A model generated the notes under the pieces. It ran no database searches. It was not told where the DNA came from and worked only from the letters and a program-made list of their open reading frames with translations. A DNA stretch of 35,479 nt from Chitinophagaceae bacterium (lineage in GTDB: Bacteria; Bacteroidota; Bacteroidia; Chitinophagales; Chitinophagaceae). Where the stretch lies: NCBI GenBank assembly GCA_025923075.1, contig JAICGN010000036.1:1-35479 (forward strand), given 5' to 3'. Within the stretch, counting starts at the first letter, position 1; each line of letters starts with the position of its first letter. Below, in pieces: positions 1-9,318 of this stretch. The translations under genes and the position numbers were made by a program.

Positions 1-120
1 ACTTAGATTTGATCATTCATTTGATGTTTGGAAATGATGATTATTGGAATATTCATTTTTATTTCCTGAACTGCAATACTACTATCATCGCCTGTTGCGT
101 CGCACGCGTGTACTTCAGCA

Positions 121-138
121 ACCCGATAGGTATCGGGT
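121..138. repeat. Perfect inverted repeat acccgata/tatcgggt
   Basis: Arms of 8 bases (121-128 and 131-138) are exact reverse complements with two bases between them. The core cccgat...atcggg is a common intergenic palindrome type in Bacteroidota. It lies upstream of the DUF4105 gene and may be a hairpin or a protein site; the sequence alone does not decide. Confidence 0.5.
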
Positions 139-172
139 CTGTTCTGCAATTAAAAATACTTTCCTTGCGTTC

Positions 173-191
173 CCTGCCTGTCGCAGACAGG
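173..191. repeat. REP-like palindrome cctgcctgtcgcagacagg
   Basis: Arms cctgtc (177-182) and gacagg (186-191) pair around gca. The same cctgcctgtcg...gacagg design recurs at 35103-35122, and half of it at 27575-27586, so this is a dispersed intergenic element rather than a one-off hairpin. Confidence 0.5.
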
Positions 192-251
192 TTAGCATTT
201 CTTTGCGATTTTGCGTGGAATAAACTTTTATTTTTACCAAAACATCCTTAA

Positions 252-1400
252 GTGAGGAGATCGCTTTTTGCATTTTTACTTTTTACTTTTTACTTTTCAC
301 CAGCACAAACTGATACTTGCGGCATTCGCATTAGTTTACTGACCTGCACGCCCGGACAGGAACTTTATTCCACCTTTGGCCATAGTGCTTTTAGAGTGTT
401 TGATAGTGTAAACAATGCTGACCTTGTTTTTAACTACGGCACGTTTGATTTTTATGACCCCAAATTCTATAACAAATTTGTAAAAGGCAAACTGCTTTAT
501 TTTGTTTCTATAGATACGTTACCCTCGTTCCTCGCAGAATATGATTATTACAAAAGAGGAATAACAGAACAAGCAATAAATATCTCCTGTGATGATAAAC
601 AAAAACTGCTGGCAGCGCTTTTTGAAAATGCAAAAGAAGAAAACAAATATTATCGCTACGATTTTAATTATGACAATTGCACCACCCGCCTTCGTGATAT
701 GCTGGAGAAAGCCGTGGAACAACAATTAGAGACAAAAAATATTTTACCAAAACCCGGCACTACATTTCGGAATTTAATACATGTGTATCTTGACAGGGGC
801 GGTCAGCAATGGAGCAAGCTCGGCATCGATATGCTCCTTGGAAATCCAATGGATAAAAAAGTCACTAATCGCGAGGCGATGTTTTTGCCTGATTACCTGT
901 TAATGGCCTTTGACAGTTCTGAATTGAACGGCCAACCTGTAGTGCAAGAGAAAAAAATCCTGCTGAACTATTTTGAATCGTATAAAACAAGATCAGGCAT
1001 CACTCCTTTTATTGTTTTTGGGGGTTTGTTTTTGGTTGTAGCAGGATTGAGTTTTTTTACACGCCACTCTTGGAATTTGTTTTTCAAAATATTTGACTTC
1101 TTTTTCTTTATTATGGTTGGTCTGATGGGTGTACTGATCTTATTCATGTGGTTTGGAACGGAACATGCAATGTGCAAAAACAACTTCAATTTACTATGGG
1201 CCTTGCCAACGCATTTACCGATTGCGTTTATGTTGTTCAACAAGAAAGCCTGGATAAATAGCTATTTTCGTTTTGTCTTTTTTTATTCACTGGCATTGTT
1301 AGTGGCATGGTTCTTTCTGCCTCAACAATTTAATACAGCCTTACTTCCTGTGATTGGAACTATACTAATCAGAAGTTTTTTCTTAAGTCAAAGAAAATAA
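252..1400 (+). CDS. DUF4105 (Lnb N-terminal periplasmic domain) membrane protein
   Basis: A protein of 382 residues. A signal peptide (MRRSLFAFLLFTFYFSPAQ) is followed by a DUF4105-type domain at about residues 22-230, with the typical STFGHSAFRV and NYDNCTTRLRD motifs; their His and Cys are the plausible catalytic pair of a papain/NlpC-like fold. The last ~130 residues contain about four or five hydrophobic membrane segments, so the protein is probably anchored in the inner membrane with the DUF4105 domain in the periplasm. The start is GTG at 252: an in-frame TAA lies immediately before it and no usable ATG precedes the signal peptide. The next gene begins two bases after its stop, so the two are probably co-transcribed. 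The function within the family is not established; hydrolase activity is an inference. Confidence 0.8.
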   Translation: MRRSLFAFLLFTFYFSPAQTDTCGIRISLLTCTPGQELYSTFGHSAFRVFDSVNNADLVFNYGTFDFYDPKFYNKFVKGKLLYFVSIDTLPSFLAEYDYYKRGITEQAINISCDDKQKLLAALFENAKEENKYYRYDFNYDNCTTRLRDMLEKAVEQQLETKNILPKPGTTFRNLIHVYLDRGGQQWSKLGIDMLLGNPMDKKVTNREAMFLPDYLLMAFDSSELNGQPVVQEKKILLNYFESYKTRSGITPFIVFGGLFLVVAGLSFFTRHSWNLFFKIFDFFFFIMVGLMGVLILFMWFGTEHAMCKNNFNLLWALPTHLPIAFMLFNKKAWINSYFRFVFFYSLALLVAWFFLPQQFNTALLPVIGTILIRSFFLSQRK

Positions 1401-1402
1401 TA

Positions 1403-2194
1403 GTGGAAAAAACAATTTTATACCAAAACAAAAAAATATTTTACCGAAATATTGGCAGCGGGGATCCTGTGATGTTTGTGCATGGCTTTGGTGAGGATGG
1501 AAATGTTTGGAATGACCAGGTTGAGTTTTTCAGTAACAAGTATCATATTATAACTCCTGATTTGCCCGGCTCAGGAAGATCAGAAATGATCAATGATATG
1601 AGCATGGAAGGATTAGCTGAAGTGCTTCATTCTATTATTCACGAAGAAAACATCGCTACCTGTACTGTTATTGGGCATAGCATGGGCGGCTATATCACAT
1701 TAGCACTCGTTGAAAAGTATTGGAATCATGTAAATGCTTTTGGTCTTTTTCATTCTTCAGCTTTTGCGGACTCTGAAGAGAAAAAAGAAATCCGTAAGAA
1801 AGGAATTGAATTTATAAAACAACATGGCGGTTTTGAGTTTTTAAAAACAGCAACGCCGAATCTATTCTCTCCGCTTTCCAAAGAACAAATTCCGAACGCC
1901 ATTAATGAGTTTATCGAAAGCTTAAAAAGTTTTTCTCCTGGCGCGCTTATTTCATATTACAACGCAATGATGAAAAGACCGGATAGAACTGCTGTCCTGA
2001 AAAACACGAAAAGCTCTGTCCTTTTTATTGCCGGTGAACATGACAATGCTATCCCTTTATCTGATGTTTTGAAGCAATGCCATCTGCCTGAAAAATCTTA
2101 TTTTCACCTCTTGAAAAAATCCGGCCATATGGGAATGATGGAAGAAACAGAAAAAGCCAACCGGATACTGGAAGAATTTTTGGCGAACAAATGA
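1403..2194 (+). CDS. Alpha/beta-fold hydrolase
   Basis: A cytoplasmic alpha/beta hydrolase of 263 residues, with no signal peptide. The oxyanion-region motif HGFGEDGNVW (residues 27-36), the nucleophile elbow GHSMGG with Ser93, Asp214 in AGEHD and His242 in KSGHMG form a complete catalytic triad. It resembles the BioH/RsbQ/epoxide-hydrolase branch, where substrates cannot be predicted from sequence. The start is GTG at 1403, two bases after the upstream stop, which suggests translational coupling with the DUF4105 gene. Family assignment is firm; the substrate is unknown. Confidence 0.88.
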   Translation: MEKTILYQNKKIFYRNIGSGDPVMFVHGFGEDGNVWNDQVEFFSNKYHIITPDLPGSGRSEMINDMSMEGLAEVLHSIIHEENIATCTVIGHSMGGYITLALVEKYWNHVNAFGLFHSSAFADSEEKKEIRKKGIEFIKQHGGFEFLKTATPNLFSPLSKEQIPNAINEFIESLKSFSPGALISYYNAMMKRPDRTAVLKNTKSSVLFIAGEHDNAIPLSDVLKQCHLPEKSYFHLLKKSGHMGMMEETEKANRILEEFLANK

Positions 2195-2212
2195 AAACGA
2201 AGTCAGCCTGAG

Positions 2213-4831
2213 ATGATGAAGCGTCAGTTGCTAAGCCTTATCGTTGTTCTATTATTGGCATTATCTTGTTATGCCAATCATATTTCAGGTGGCGAAATGT
2301 CTTATTCATTCGTTAGGCAGGTTGGAAATGATTATACCTACACAATTCGATTAAAGCTTTTCCGAGATGGTTTGGGTGGGGGACCTCAGCTTGCAACTTC
2401 AGAGGCTATAGCCATCTATACAAAAGGAACCAATTTACTTGTCAGGACACTGTTAGCAGTCCCAAGAGTTAGCTTTAATACCATTCAACTAACAAATCCG
2501 GGCCCATGCATAGTTAATCCACCGCAGGTGATCTATGATGTTGCCATTTATGAAGAAACCGTAACTATACCAGGCAATGCGGATGGTTACATTATTACTT
2601 ACCAAAGATGTTGCAGGGTCGGCGGTATCATTAATGTTTCAAATTCAGCCGCCCAGGGTGTTACATATGCTGCAGAAATTCCCGGCAATTTGCCTGACCC
2701 ATCAGCGCCGTCAAATAGTAGCGCCCGGTTTCTTGGAATTGATACTGTGGTAATATGCGCAGGTTATCCATTCACTTATAATTTTGGAGCAGAGGATAGT
2801 GATGGCGATGCACTCGTTTATAGCTTTTGTGATGCTTATACGGGCGGCAATGCGGGCAATCCAACTCCCGTTCCGCCTAACCCGCCTCCCTATACATCCA
2901 TACCATATAGCTCTCCTTTCAGTGGCAGTTTACCATTGGGAACCGGAGTAACCATTAATCCAAACACCGGTGTAATTACAGGCATTGCCCCTCCATCGGG
3001 AACTTATGTCGTTACAGTTTGTGTACAGGAGGTGCGCAACGGTGAATTAATTGCTACGCAAAGAAAAGACCTGCAGGTAAAAGTGGCCGACTGTGATGTG
3101 GCAACCGTGACGCTGGAACCCGATGGTTATATCACCTGTAGTGATTATAGCATGTCATTCAATAATCTTACTCCCAGCTCACTTATCAATAATTATTTTT
3201 GGGATTTTGGTGATCTGACAACGCTTGCGGATACTTCACGTCTTACAGGGCCAGGCTACACATATCCGGATACAGGTATATATACCGTGAAAGTAGTTGC
3301 TAACAGAAATCAACCTTGTTCCGATTCAACAACAGCACAGGTAAAAGTCTATCCGGGTTTTGTTCCTGATTTCGATTTCATAGGCATGTGCATAAATGTA
3401 CCGCTGCAATTCAACGATCTCACCACTGCCACTTATGGTAATGTGAATTTCTGGCGATATGATTTTGGCGTGACATCCGTATCAAATGATACCTCCCGAC
3501 TTCAGCATCCTCAGTATACCTATACCGCCGTGGGAAGCTATACGGCAGGACTTATCGTAGGCAGCAGTAAAGGCTGCAGGGACACTGTTTACAAAACTGT
3601 AACAATTATTGATAAGCCACCGATCACTATGGCATTTCGGGATACACTTATCTGTAATATCGATACGATACAATTAAATGCAAGTGGCAGCGGAGCGATT
3701 TCTTGGACGCCGGATTACAATATTCTTAATTCAACATCTGTGGCGCCATCTGTCTATCCAAAATTAACCACGTGGTATAAAGTAGAACTCAATGAAAATG
3801 GCTGCCGAAATACTGATTCAGTAAGAGTAAGAGTGGTAAGTTTGGTTAGTCTTAGTGTCAGTAACGATACTTCTATATGCGCAAATGATCCCGTGCAACT
3901 ATTTGCAGATACTGATGGACTCCAATACCTATGGACGCCGGCTGCATCTTTAAATAACCCGAATATTGTAAACCCTGTTGCTACTCCTGCGATAAGTACT
4001 ACTTACCAGGTTATATCGAGGATCGGCGGGTGTACAGCAACAGAAGATGTGGTAGTTACCGTAATACCACGACCGACAGTGAATGCTGGTGTTGATGCAG
4101 AAATTTGTTACAACTCGACAACGCAATTGAATGGGCAAACGAATGGCACGTCATTTACATGGTCGCCTTCGTCAAGTCTCAATGATGCAAATCTACTTAA
4201 CCCTGTTGCCAGGCCAACGGGCACTACTTCCTATGTATTGTCTGCAACGGATATAGCTTCGGGATGTCCCAAACCATCTTACGATACAGTAGTCGTCGTT
4301 GTGTTACCCAAAGTGAATGCATTTGCCGGCAATGATACAGTCGGTATTGCGGGGTTGCCATTACAGTTAAGCGCAACGGGAGGTGTAGGTTATCAATGGT
4401 CACCTGCAACATACTTAACGAATCCGGATATTGCGGCACCTATTGCAATGCTTGATGGTAATCCGGAGTTTGTGTCTTATTTGGTCACTGTTGCCGACCA
4501 GGCAGGGTGCACTGATACTGCAAGCATCAGGATCCGGGTTTTTAAAACGGGACCTGAAATTTTTCTGCCAACGGGCTTCACGCCAAATGGCGATGGGCTC
4601 AATGACGTATTCCGGCCCATATATGTTGGAATGAAAACGATCGATTATTTCCAGGTGTATAATCGCTGGGGAGCTCTTCTTTACAGCCATAATAAGGACG
4701 ACGGGCAAGGGTGGGATGGAGCTATCAAAGGACATAAACAAAACACAGGGGCATTTGTATGGATGGTACGAGCTACCGATGTTTTAGGCAAAGTTCATTT
4801 CAAAAAGGGAACTGTAATGCTGATCAGGTAA
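2213..4831 (+). CDS. Secreted PKD/Ig-like protein with type B T9SS C-terminal domain (copy 1)
   Basis: A surface or secreted protein of 872 residues. A signal peptide (about 1-21) leads to a conserved N-terminal region beginning NHISGGEMSY. A cadherin-like part follows, with a calcium-site motif DSDGDALVY (about 196-204) and NTGVITGIAPPSGTY (about 251-265). Two PKD domains lie at about 300-468 (FWDFG and YPDTGIYTVKV). Several Ig-like repeats with 'C...D.VQL.A...YLWTPA.SL..PNIVNPVA' spacing run over about 470-780. The last ~90 residues form the gliding-type CHU_C domain (LPTGFTPNGDGLNDVF, YNRWG, GWDG, KGTVMLIR), the export and surface-attachment signal read by T9SS. It begins 18 bases after the hydrolase stop. 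A tandem paralogue of almost equal length follows. Its role is probably adhesion or matrix, by inference. Confidence 0.9.
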   Translation: MMKRQLLSLIVVLLLALSCYANHISGGEMSYSFVRQVGNDYTYTIRLKLFRDGLGGGPQLATSEAIAIYTKGTNLLVRTLLAVPRVSFNTIQLTNPGPCIVNPPQVIYDVAIYEETVTIPGNADGYIITYQRCCRVGGIINVSNSAAQGVTYAAEIPGNLPDPSAPSNSSARFLGIDTVVICAGYPFTYNFGAEDSDGDALVYSFCDAYTGGNAGNPTPVPPNPPPYTSIPYSSPFSGSLPLGTGVTINPNTGVITGIAPPSGTYVVTVCVQEVRNGELIATQRKDLQVKVADCDVATVTLEPDGYITCSDYSMSFNNLTPSSLINNYFWDFGDLTTLADTSRLTGPGYTYPDTGIYTVKVVANRNQPCSDSTTAQVKVYPGFVPDFDFIGMCINVPLQFNDLTTATYGNVNFWRYDFGVTSVSNDTSRLQHPQYTYTAVGSYTAGLIVGSSKGCRDTVYKTVTIIDKPPITMAFRDTLICNIDTIQLNASGSGAISWTPDYNILNSTSVAPSVYPKLTTWYKVELNENGCRNTDSVRVRVVSLVSLSVSNDTSICANDPVQLFADTDGLQYLWTPAASLNNPNIVNPVATPAISTTYQVISRIGGCTATEDVVVTVIPRPTVNAGVDAEICYNSTTQLNGQTNGTSFTWSPSSSLNDANLLNPVARPTGTTSYVLSATDIASGCPKPSYDTVVVVVLPKVNAFAGNDTVGIAGLPLQLSATGGVGYQWSPATYLTNPDIAAPIAMLDGNPEFVSYLVTVADQAGCTDTASIRIRVFKTGPEIFLPTGFTPNGDGLNDVFRPIYVGMKTIDYFQVYNRWGALLYSHNKDDGQGWDGAIKGHKQNTGAFVWMVRATDVLGKVHFKKGTVMLIR

Positions 4832-5085
4832 TTAATGACCGATACGAGTTTTAAAGCTTTCCTTAGGGACGATTTTTCTTTTTTATAACAACTTTATTGT
4901 GCAGCATTCGTTTAATTATCAGGGTCTTCTACAATTAACGTCTTGGCGATGCGTTATTTTGTACGATAAAAAAACAGTAATTTCAAAATCGGATCCCGGC
5001 CCGGTGGAAACTATCCCCAGGGCTTGACCTTTTTCCGGTCCATAATTTTTTTGCAGACGAAATTATTATCGACGCTATATCCGGC

Positions 5086-7701
5086 ATGAAAAAATTATTT
5101 TTAATATTTTTTCTTTTTTGCACAGCACCATCTTTTGCACGTCATATTGCCGGGGGTGAAATCTTTTATGAATGGAAAGAGCCAGGTGCGATCCCCGGAA
5201 CCAGTGTTTATAAGATCACACTTCGTCTTTTCAGAGATTGCTTTTCAGGTGGCGCAACCCTTGACCAGGTTGCCAATATTGGAATATTTGATAAATCTTC
5301 GGGCGCGTCTGCTTCGGGTTCTCCTTATCCGGTGAATCTTGATCATATTGAAACTATTCAAAAAAGTGGAAATATTCCCTGTATTATTAATCCTCCTGTT
5401 GTTTGTTACCAGGTGGGATTTTATTATCTGACTGTCACTCTTCCAGACAATCAAGCGGGGTATTGGATATCTTATCAAAGATGTTGTCGGGTTGATAATA
5501 TTTCTAATCTTGGCGTTGCAGTTGGCGTCGGCGCTTCTTATGTAGGAAGTATTGCAGGCAGCAACACATTGGGCAGTATGAGCGGCAATCACAACTCAAG
5601 CCCGCAATTTTATGTAAGAGATACGGCGTTGGTTTGTCAAAACAGAAATTTTAGACTTGATTTTGGAGCTTCTGATCCTGATGGTGATGTACTTACCTAC
5701 CAATTTTGCGAAGCATATGTGGGTGGTAATGAGGGGAGCCCCGTTGTAGCCAATCCACCACCGCCACCTTACGGTGTTGTTCCTTACCGTAGCGGTTACA
5801 GTGCATCTTCACCCCTGGGTCCAGGGGTCTCAATTAATCAAAACACCGGTATCATTTCCGGCATAGCGCCGGGTGCAGGATCATACGTTATTACCGTATG
5901 TGTAACTGAATGGAGAAATGGACAGGTTATAAATACGCACCGAAAAGATTTTATTTTAAAGATTGCTGATTGTGACTTTGTCGCTGCACAATTGCCTTTG
6001 TCAGCCGTATTCTGTGATGATTTTAATGTGGGTTTTGCCAATGAGACCCCAACTCCACTTATTTATGGTTGGCATTGGGATTTTGGGATAACCGGCGCTT
6101 TAAATGATACATCAAATATTGAAGCGCCATCATTTATTTATCCTGATACAGGAGTTTATACAGTAAAACTTGTTGTTAATCCGGGCGACCCCTGTTCTGA
6201 TTCTGCTTCAATGCAATTAGCGCTTTACCCGGGATTTTTTCCGGACTTTGTTTCATCCGGAATCTGTGTAACGAAACCAACGCTCTTTACAGACGCCACT
6301 ACGGCAACATATGGTGTTGTAAATTCCTGGCAATGGAATTTTGGAGAATCCACAGTCAATAATGATACTTCGAGATTGCGAAATCCCGCATATAGCTATC
6401 CGACAATTGGAGTAAAAAGTGCGCAGCTGATCGTACAAAGCAGCAAAGGATGTATTGATACTGTAACAAAAGACATCACTATAATCGATAAGCCTCCTAT
6501 TACACTTCCATTCAGGGATACGCTTATTTGTAGTATCGATACACTGCAATTATCAGCTTCCGGCTCCGGTGTGTTTTCGTGGACGCCCGCTTACAATATC
6601 ATTTCCCCAACTACCCCGAATCCCCTTGTTTATCCTAAAACAACTACATGGTATAAAGTATCATTAGATGATAATGGCTGTCTTAATACCGATTCGGTGA
6701 GGGTACGAGTTGTTGACAGAGTAACCCTGAGTGTAAGACCTGATACCACATATTGTGCGGGCGACGGCGTGCAATTATCTGCCGTAACGGACGGGTTGCA
6801 ATTTTCCTGGACACCGAATTCGGATCTGACTGATCCGAATATTGTCAACCCGATTGCCAATCCACCCGTTAACACTACATATCAGCTTACTGCACGTATT
6901 GGAAAATGTTCTTCTACAGATGATGTAACAATATTTCCGGTCCCTTATCCATTTGTGGATGCGGGACCCGATGTAATGATTTGTTACAATTCCCAAACGC
7001 AGTTAAATGGCGACGTTATTGCATCAAGTTATTACTGGAGACCACAGGGATCGTTAAATAGTCCAAACATTTTAAATCCCGTTGCGAGCCCTGCTTCGAC
7101 CACAAAATATATTTTAACCGCAACTGATGTGTTAGGTTGTCCGAAACCGAGTCACGATACGGTGGTGGTAACAGTACTTCCAAAAGTACGGGCATCCGCC
7201 GGCAGAGATACAATGATAGTCGCCGGTCAAACCTTGCAATTGAATGCAAGTGGCGGAGAAAACTATGAATGGACCCCACCGACTGGGCTAAATAATATCA
7301 CAATTGCAAACCCGGTCTCATCACTCAATGGGAATATTGACAGCATTCGTTATAAAGTCTATGTAACCGATCTATTAGGTTGTCTCGACTCTGCGACGAT
7401 GCTTGTGAAGATCTTTCGAACCAATCCCCAGATCTTTGTTCCTACCGGTTTTACTCCGAACGGCGATGGCCTGAACGATGTGTTAAAGCCCATTGCAGTC
7501 GGTATTGATCGCATTGAATATTTCAGGGTGTATAACCGCTGGGGACAATTGGTTTTTAGCACCACTATAAATGGACATGGATGGAATGGCCAGATTGGCG
7601 GTAAGCCGCAAACTACAAATACATATGTGTGGTTGGTAAAAGCCGTTGACTATACCGGCAAGCCTGTATTCCAGAAGGGAACCTCAACCCTTATCAGGTA
7701 A
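5086..7701 (+). CDS. Secreted PKD/Ig-like protein with type B T9SS C-terminal domain (copy 2)
   Basis: The 871-residue paralogue of 2213-4831, with the same domain order: signal peptide (about 1-18, ending SFA), RHIAGGEIFYEW start, cadherin-like part with DPDGDVLTY and NTGIISGIAPGAGSY, PKD domains (WHWDFG, YPDTGVYTVKL), Ig-like repeats (LQFSWTPNSDLTDPNIVNP) and a CHU_C T9SS domain (VPTGFTPNGDGLNDVL, YNRWGQ, KGTSTLIR). The two are clearly homologous throughout but differ at many synonymous and amino-acid positions, so the duplication is old. A 254-base gap separates them and holds no gene, so this copy may have its own promoter. It is presumably exported through the SprA channel encoded in the same window. 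Confidence 0.9.
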   Translation: MKKLFLIFFLFCTAPSFARHIAGGEIFYEWKEPGAIPGTSVYKITLRLFRDCFSGGATLDQVANIGIFDKSSGASASGSPYPVNLDHIETIQKSGNIPCIINPPVVCYQVGFYYLTVTLPDNQAGYWISYQRCCRVDNISNLGVAVGVGASYVGSIAGSNTLGSMSGNHNSSPQFYVRDTALVCQNRNFRLDFGASDPDGDVLTYQFCEAYVGGNEGSPVVANPPPPPYGVVPYRSGYSASSPLGPGVSINQNTGIISGIAPGAGSYVITVCVTEWRNGQVINTHRKDFILKIADCDFVAAQLPLSAVFCDDFNVGFANETPTPLIYGWHWDFGITGALNDTSNIEAPSFIYPDTGVYTVKLVVNPGDPCSDSASMQLALYPGFFPDFVSSGICVTKPTLFTDATTATYGVVNSWQWNFGESTVNNDTSRLRNPAYSYPTIGVKSAQLIVQSSKGCIDTVTKDITIIDKPPITLPFRDTLICSIDTLQLSASGSGVFSWTPAYNIISPTTPNPLVYPKTTTWYKVSLDDNGCLNTDSVRVRVVDRVTLSVRPDTTYCAGDGVQLSAVTDGLQFSWTPNSDLTDPNIVNPIANPPVNTTYQLTARIGKCSSTDDVTIFPVPYPFVDAGPDVMICYNSQTQLNGDVIASSYYWRPQGSLNSPNILNPVASPASTTKYILTATDVLGCPKPSHDTVVVTVLPKVRASAGRDTMIVAGQTLQLNASGGENYEWTPPTGLNNITIANPVSSLNGNIDSIRYKVYVTDLLGCLDSATMLVKIFRTNPQIFVPTGFTPNGDGLNDVLKPIAVGIDRIEYFRVYNRWGQLVFSTTINGHGWNGQIGGKPQTTNTYVWLVKAVDYTGKPVFQKGTSTLIR

Positions 7702-7719
7702 AATTCATTTCAACCGGCA

Positions 7720-7801
7720 ATTATTAATTATTGAGTAGTTATATTTTTTTCAATCGATTCAAGTGTGTTTGAATTCCAATGAATAATCAATAATTAATAA
7801 T
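7720..7801. repeat. Perfect 15-bp inverted repeat around an AT-rich spacer
   Basis: The arm attattaattattga (7720-7734) is the exact reverse complement of tcaataattaataat (7787-7801). A weaker nested stem, ttcaa...ttgaa, lies between them. The structure fills the gap between the paralogue stop (7701) and the dehydrogenase start (7828). It could be a transcript-end hairpin or a small mobile-type element; there is no GC-rich stem typical of an intrinsic terminator. Confidence 0.5.
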
Positions 7802-7827
7802 CTATAATATTGCAGAAATATTCTACA

Positions 7828-8583
7828 ATGCAAAAAGTTGTTTTCATTACGGGTGCATCTTCAGGATTTGGAAAGGCTTGTGCGGAGAAATTTGCATGCC
7901 ACGGATACGATATAATTATTAATGGGCGACGTGAAGAAAGGCTTCTTGAGTTAAAAGAACATTTGGAAATAAAATATAATACGGCAATATTGATTTCCCC
8001 GTTTGATGTCAGAAACAAGGAAGATGTGTTTGATGCTGCAAAAAATATTCCGGAGGATTGGCAACATATTGACGTACTAATCAACAATGCTGGGCTTGCG
8101 CTTGGCCGTGATTATTTTGATGATGCTGAGCTGGATGATTGGGATACAATGATCGATACAAATGTGAAAGGCTTACTCTATACAACAAAGGCGTTAATGC
8201 CCCTTATCAAAAAAAGCTCAAGTCCGCATATCATTAATCTTGGATCCGTGGCAAAAGAGGTTTATGAAAAAGGAAATGTTTATTGCGCTACAAAAGCTGC
8301 CGTTGATATCCTTTCCCAATCAATGCGGGTGGATCTGTTACGGCATGGGATTAAGGTAACTGCTATTCATCCAGGTGCCGCGGAAACTGAATTTTCCCTT
8401 GTTCGCTTTAAGGGTGATGAATCAACAGCAAAAAAAATATACGATGGGTTAACCCCTCTTACTGCTGAAGATGTGGCCGATGTAATCTACTTCTGCGCTA
8501 CCCTCCCACCTCATGTTTGTATTAACGATCTTGTCGTGACGTGTATCCAGCAGGCCAGCGCCATTTACTTTAATCGCAAATAA
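7828..8583 (+). CDS. Short-chain dehydrogenase/reductase (classical SDR)
   Basis: An NAD(P)-dependent oxidoreductase of 251 residues. The Rossmann motif TGASSGFG lies at the N terminus, INNAG in the middle, the catalytic Ser in NLGSVAKE, and the YxxxK pair in YCATKAA. The HPGAAETEF stretch after the active site is typical of the YdfG/serine-3-dehydrogenase-like branch, which suggests a small hydroxy acid or 3-hydroxy compound as substrate; this is an inference. I prefer ATG at 7828, because it places MQKVVFITGASSGFG at the usual distance from the N terminus. A TTG 18 bases upstream is in frame but would start inside the inverted-repeat region. Confidence 0.88.
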   Translation: MQKVVFITGASSGFGKACAEKFACHGYDIIINGRREERLLELKEHLEIKYNTAILISPFDVRNKEDVFDAAKNIPEDWQHIDVLINNAGLALGRDYFDDAELDDWDTMIDTNVKGLLYTTKALMPLIKKSSSPHIINLGSVAKEVYEKGNVYCATKAAVDILSQSMRVDLLRHGIKVTAIHPGAAETEFSLVRFKGDESTAKKIYDGLTPLTAEDVADVIYFCATLPPHVCINDLVVTCIQQASAIYFNRK

Positions 8584-8635
8584 ATTGCCGCAATAAATTT
8601 TTTTCGATGAGTTAAACCAAAGTCGTAGATTTACG

Positions 8636-8734
8636 ATGATTGCTTATAAACCCACCATTCATTACGAGTCCCTTTTACCAGATCCGTCATTTGAAACTTA
8701 CGTAAGACAACTTGGAATTTGTACCCCCATTTGA
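8636..8734 (+). CDS. Possible 32-residue small ORF in intergenic gap
   Basis: An ATG at 8636 opens a 32-residue frame ending at TGA 8732-8734, with a peptide containing YESLLPDPSFETYVRQLG. The composition looks protein-like rather than random, but nothing recognisable was found and there is no clear ribosome-binding or promoter signal. It could be a genuine small protein, a decayed gene end, or chance. Confidence 0.15.
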   Translation: MIAYKPTIHYESLLPDPSFETYVRQLGICTPI

Positions 8735-8818
8735 ATTTACTTAATCAAAAATTTAGAACGCCGGTTACCACGCTCTATTTTTATGCTGTTATCATTTCCA
8801 TATCTATTGAGCACCCTT

Positions 8819-9289
8819 ATGAAAAAACCCTACCTGGTATTGCTTGCACTGATGCTGAGTATTCTTTCAGCAAATTCGCAAAACGTGATCAAGGTTCAAT
8901 CTTGCAGCGATGTGTTAATTGCCCACCAAGTTGACAGTCTTAAAAAATTATATTCCGATGATGGCTTTGTATTGATGAAAGAAGCTTCTATCACCATGGA
9001 AAGTGAATACGAAATGCCCGTGATCGTTCCATTAAATGAAGGAAGCCTTTATCAATTTGTTTTTATTGGTGAGTACACGAGTCGTCTCTATGAAGTTCGC
9101 ATGTTCGACTGGAATGAAAGGCAGGTAGTGTTCAAACAAAAGAAATGGGGTGATGTTGACGGGAATGTCATTTCTTATACTTACCAACCCCGCTTCTCCG
9201 AATTCCACATGATGAAACCTGTACAGGTTAACAAGCAAAAGAAAAAGAACCTCTGTGGTTATGTGATGATGTTTAAGAAAGTAAAGTGA
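8819..9289 (+). CDS. Small secreted protein of unknown function
   Basis: A protein of 156 residues that I cannot assign to a named family. A clear signal peptide (MKKPYLVLLALMLSILSANS, cleavage near residue 20) is followed by a soluble domain of mixed alpha/beta character with two Cys residues (SCSD near the N terminus, NLCGYV near the C terminus). The ATG at 8819 is chosen because it begins the signal peptide; a frame-open start 36 bases upstream would add a second hydrophobic stretch and is less likely. The stop at 9287-9289 touches the left inverted repeat of the GxxExxY element, so it converges on that element and, beyond it, on sprA. Confidence 0.7.
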   Translation: MKKPYLVLLALMLSILSANSQNVIKVQSCSDVLIAHQVDSLKKLYSDDGFVLMKEASITMESEYEMPVIVPLNEGSLYQFVFIGEYTSRLYEVRMFDWNERQVVFKQKKWGDVDGNVISYTYQPRFSEFHMMKPVQVNKQKKKNLCGYVMMFKKVK

Positions 9290-9318
9290 ACCACGATTTA
9301 CAGGATTAATTGGATTAT
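9289..9318 (+). repeat. Left inverted repeat of GxxExxY element
   Basis: Thirty bases beginning aaccacgatttacaggatta. They match the reverse complement of 9768-9797 except at two positions (the sixth and twenty-ninth). Confidence 0.8.

Larger units (their letters stand above)
1..251. other. Intergenic leader with palindromes, no convincing gene
   Basis: An open frame runs through much of this stretch, but its translation is low in coding character and matches no family I recognise, so I do not call a gene. It carries two short palindromes (listed separately) and the phrases ccttgcgt, ctttgcg and ttttgcg around 163-216, which resemble the 'ctttgcg' repeat-like strings often found between genes in Bacteroidota. 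The frame is closed by a TAA at 249-251, directly before the GTG start of the next gene. Confidence 0.5.

Noticed and set aside
9-251. 80-residue open frame before the DUF4105 gene
   Set aside because: Its translation is of low coding character and runs through two palindromic repeats. It is in the same frame as the next gene but separated by a TAA, so it is not an N-terminal extension.
5245-5592. 115-residue minus-strand open frame inside the second T9SS cargo gene
   Set aside because: An antisense shadow of a strongly supported gene; the translation is rich in Arg, Ile and Asn without domain features.
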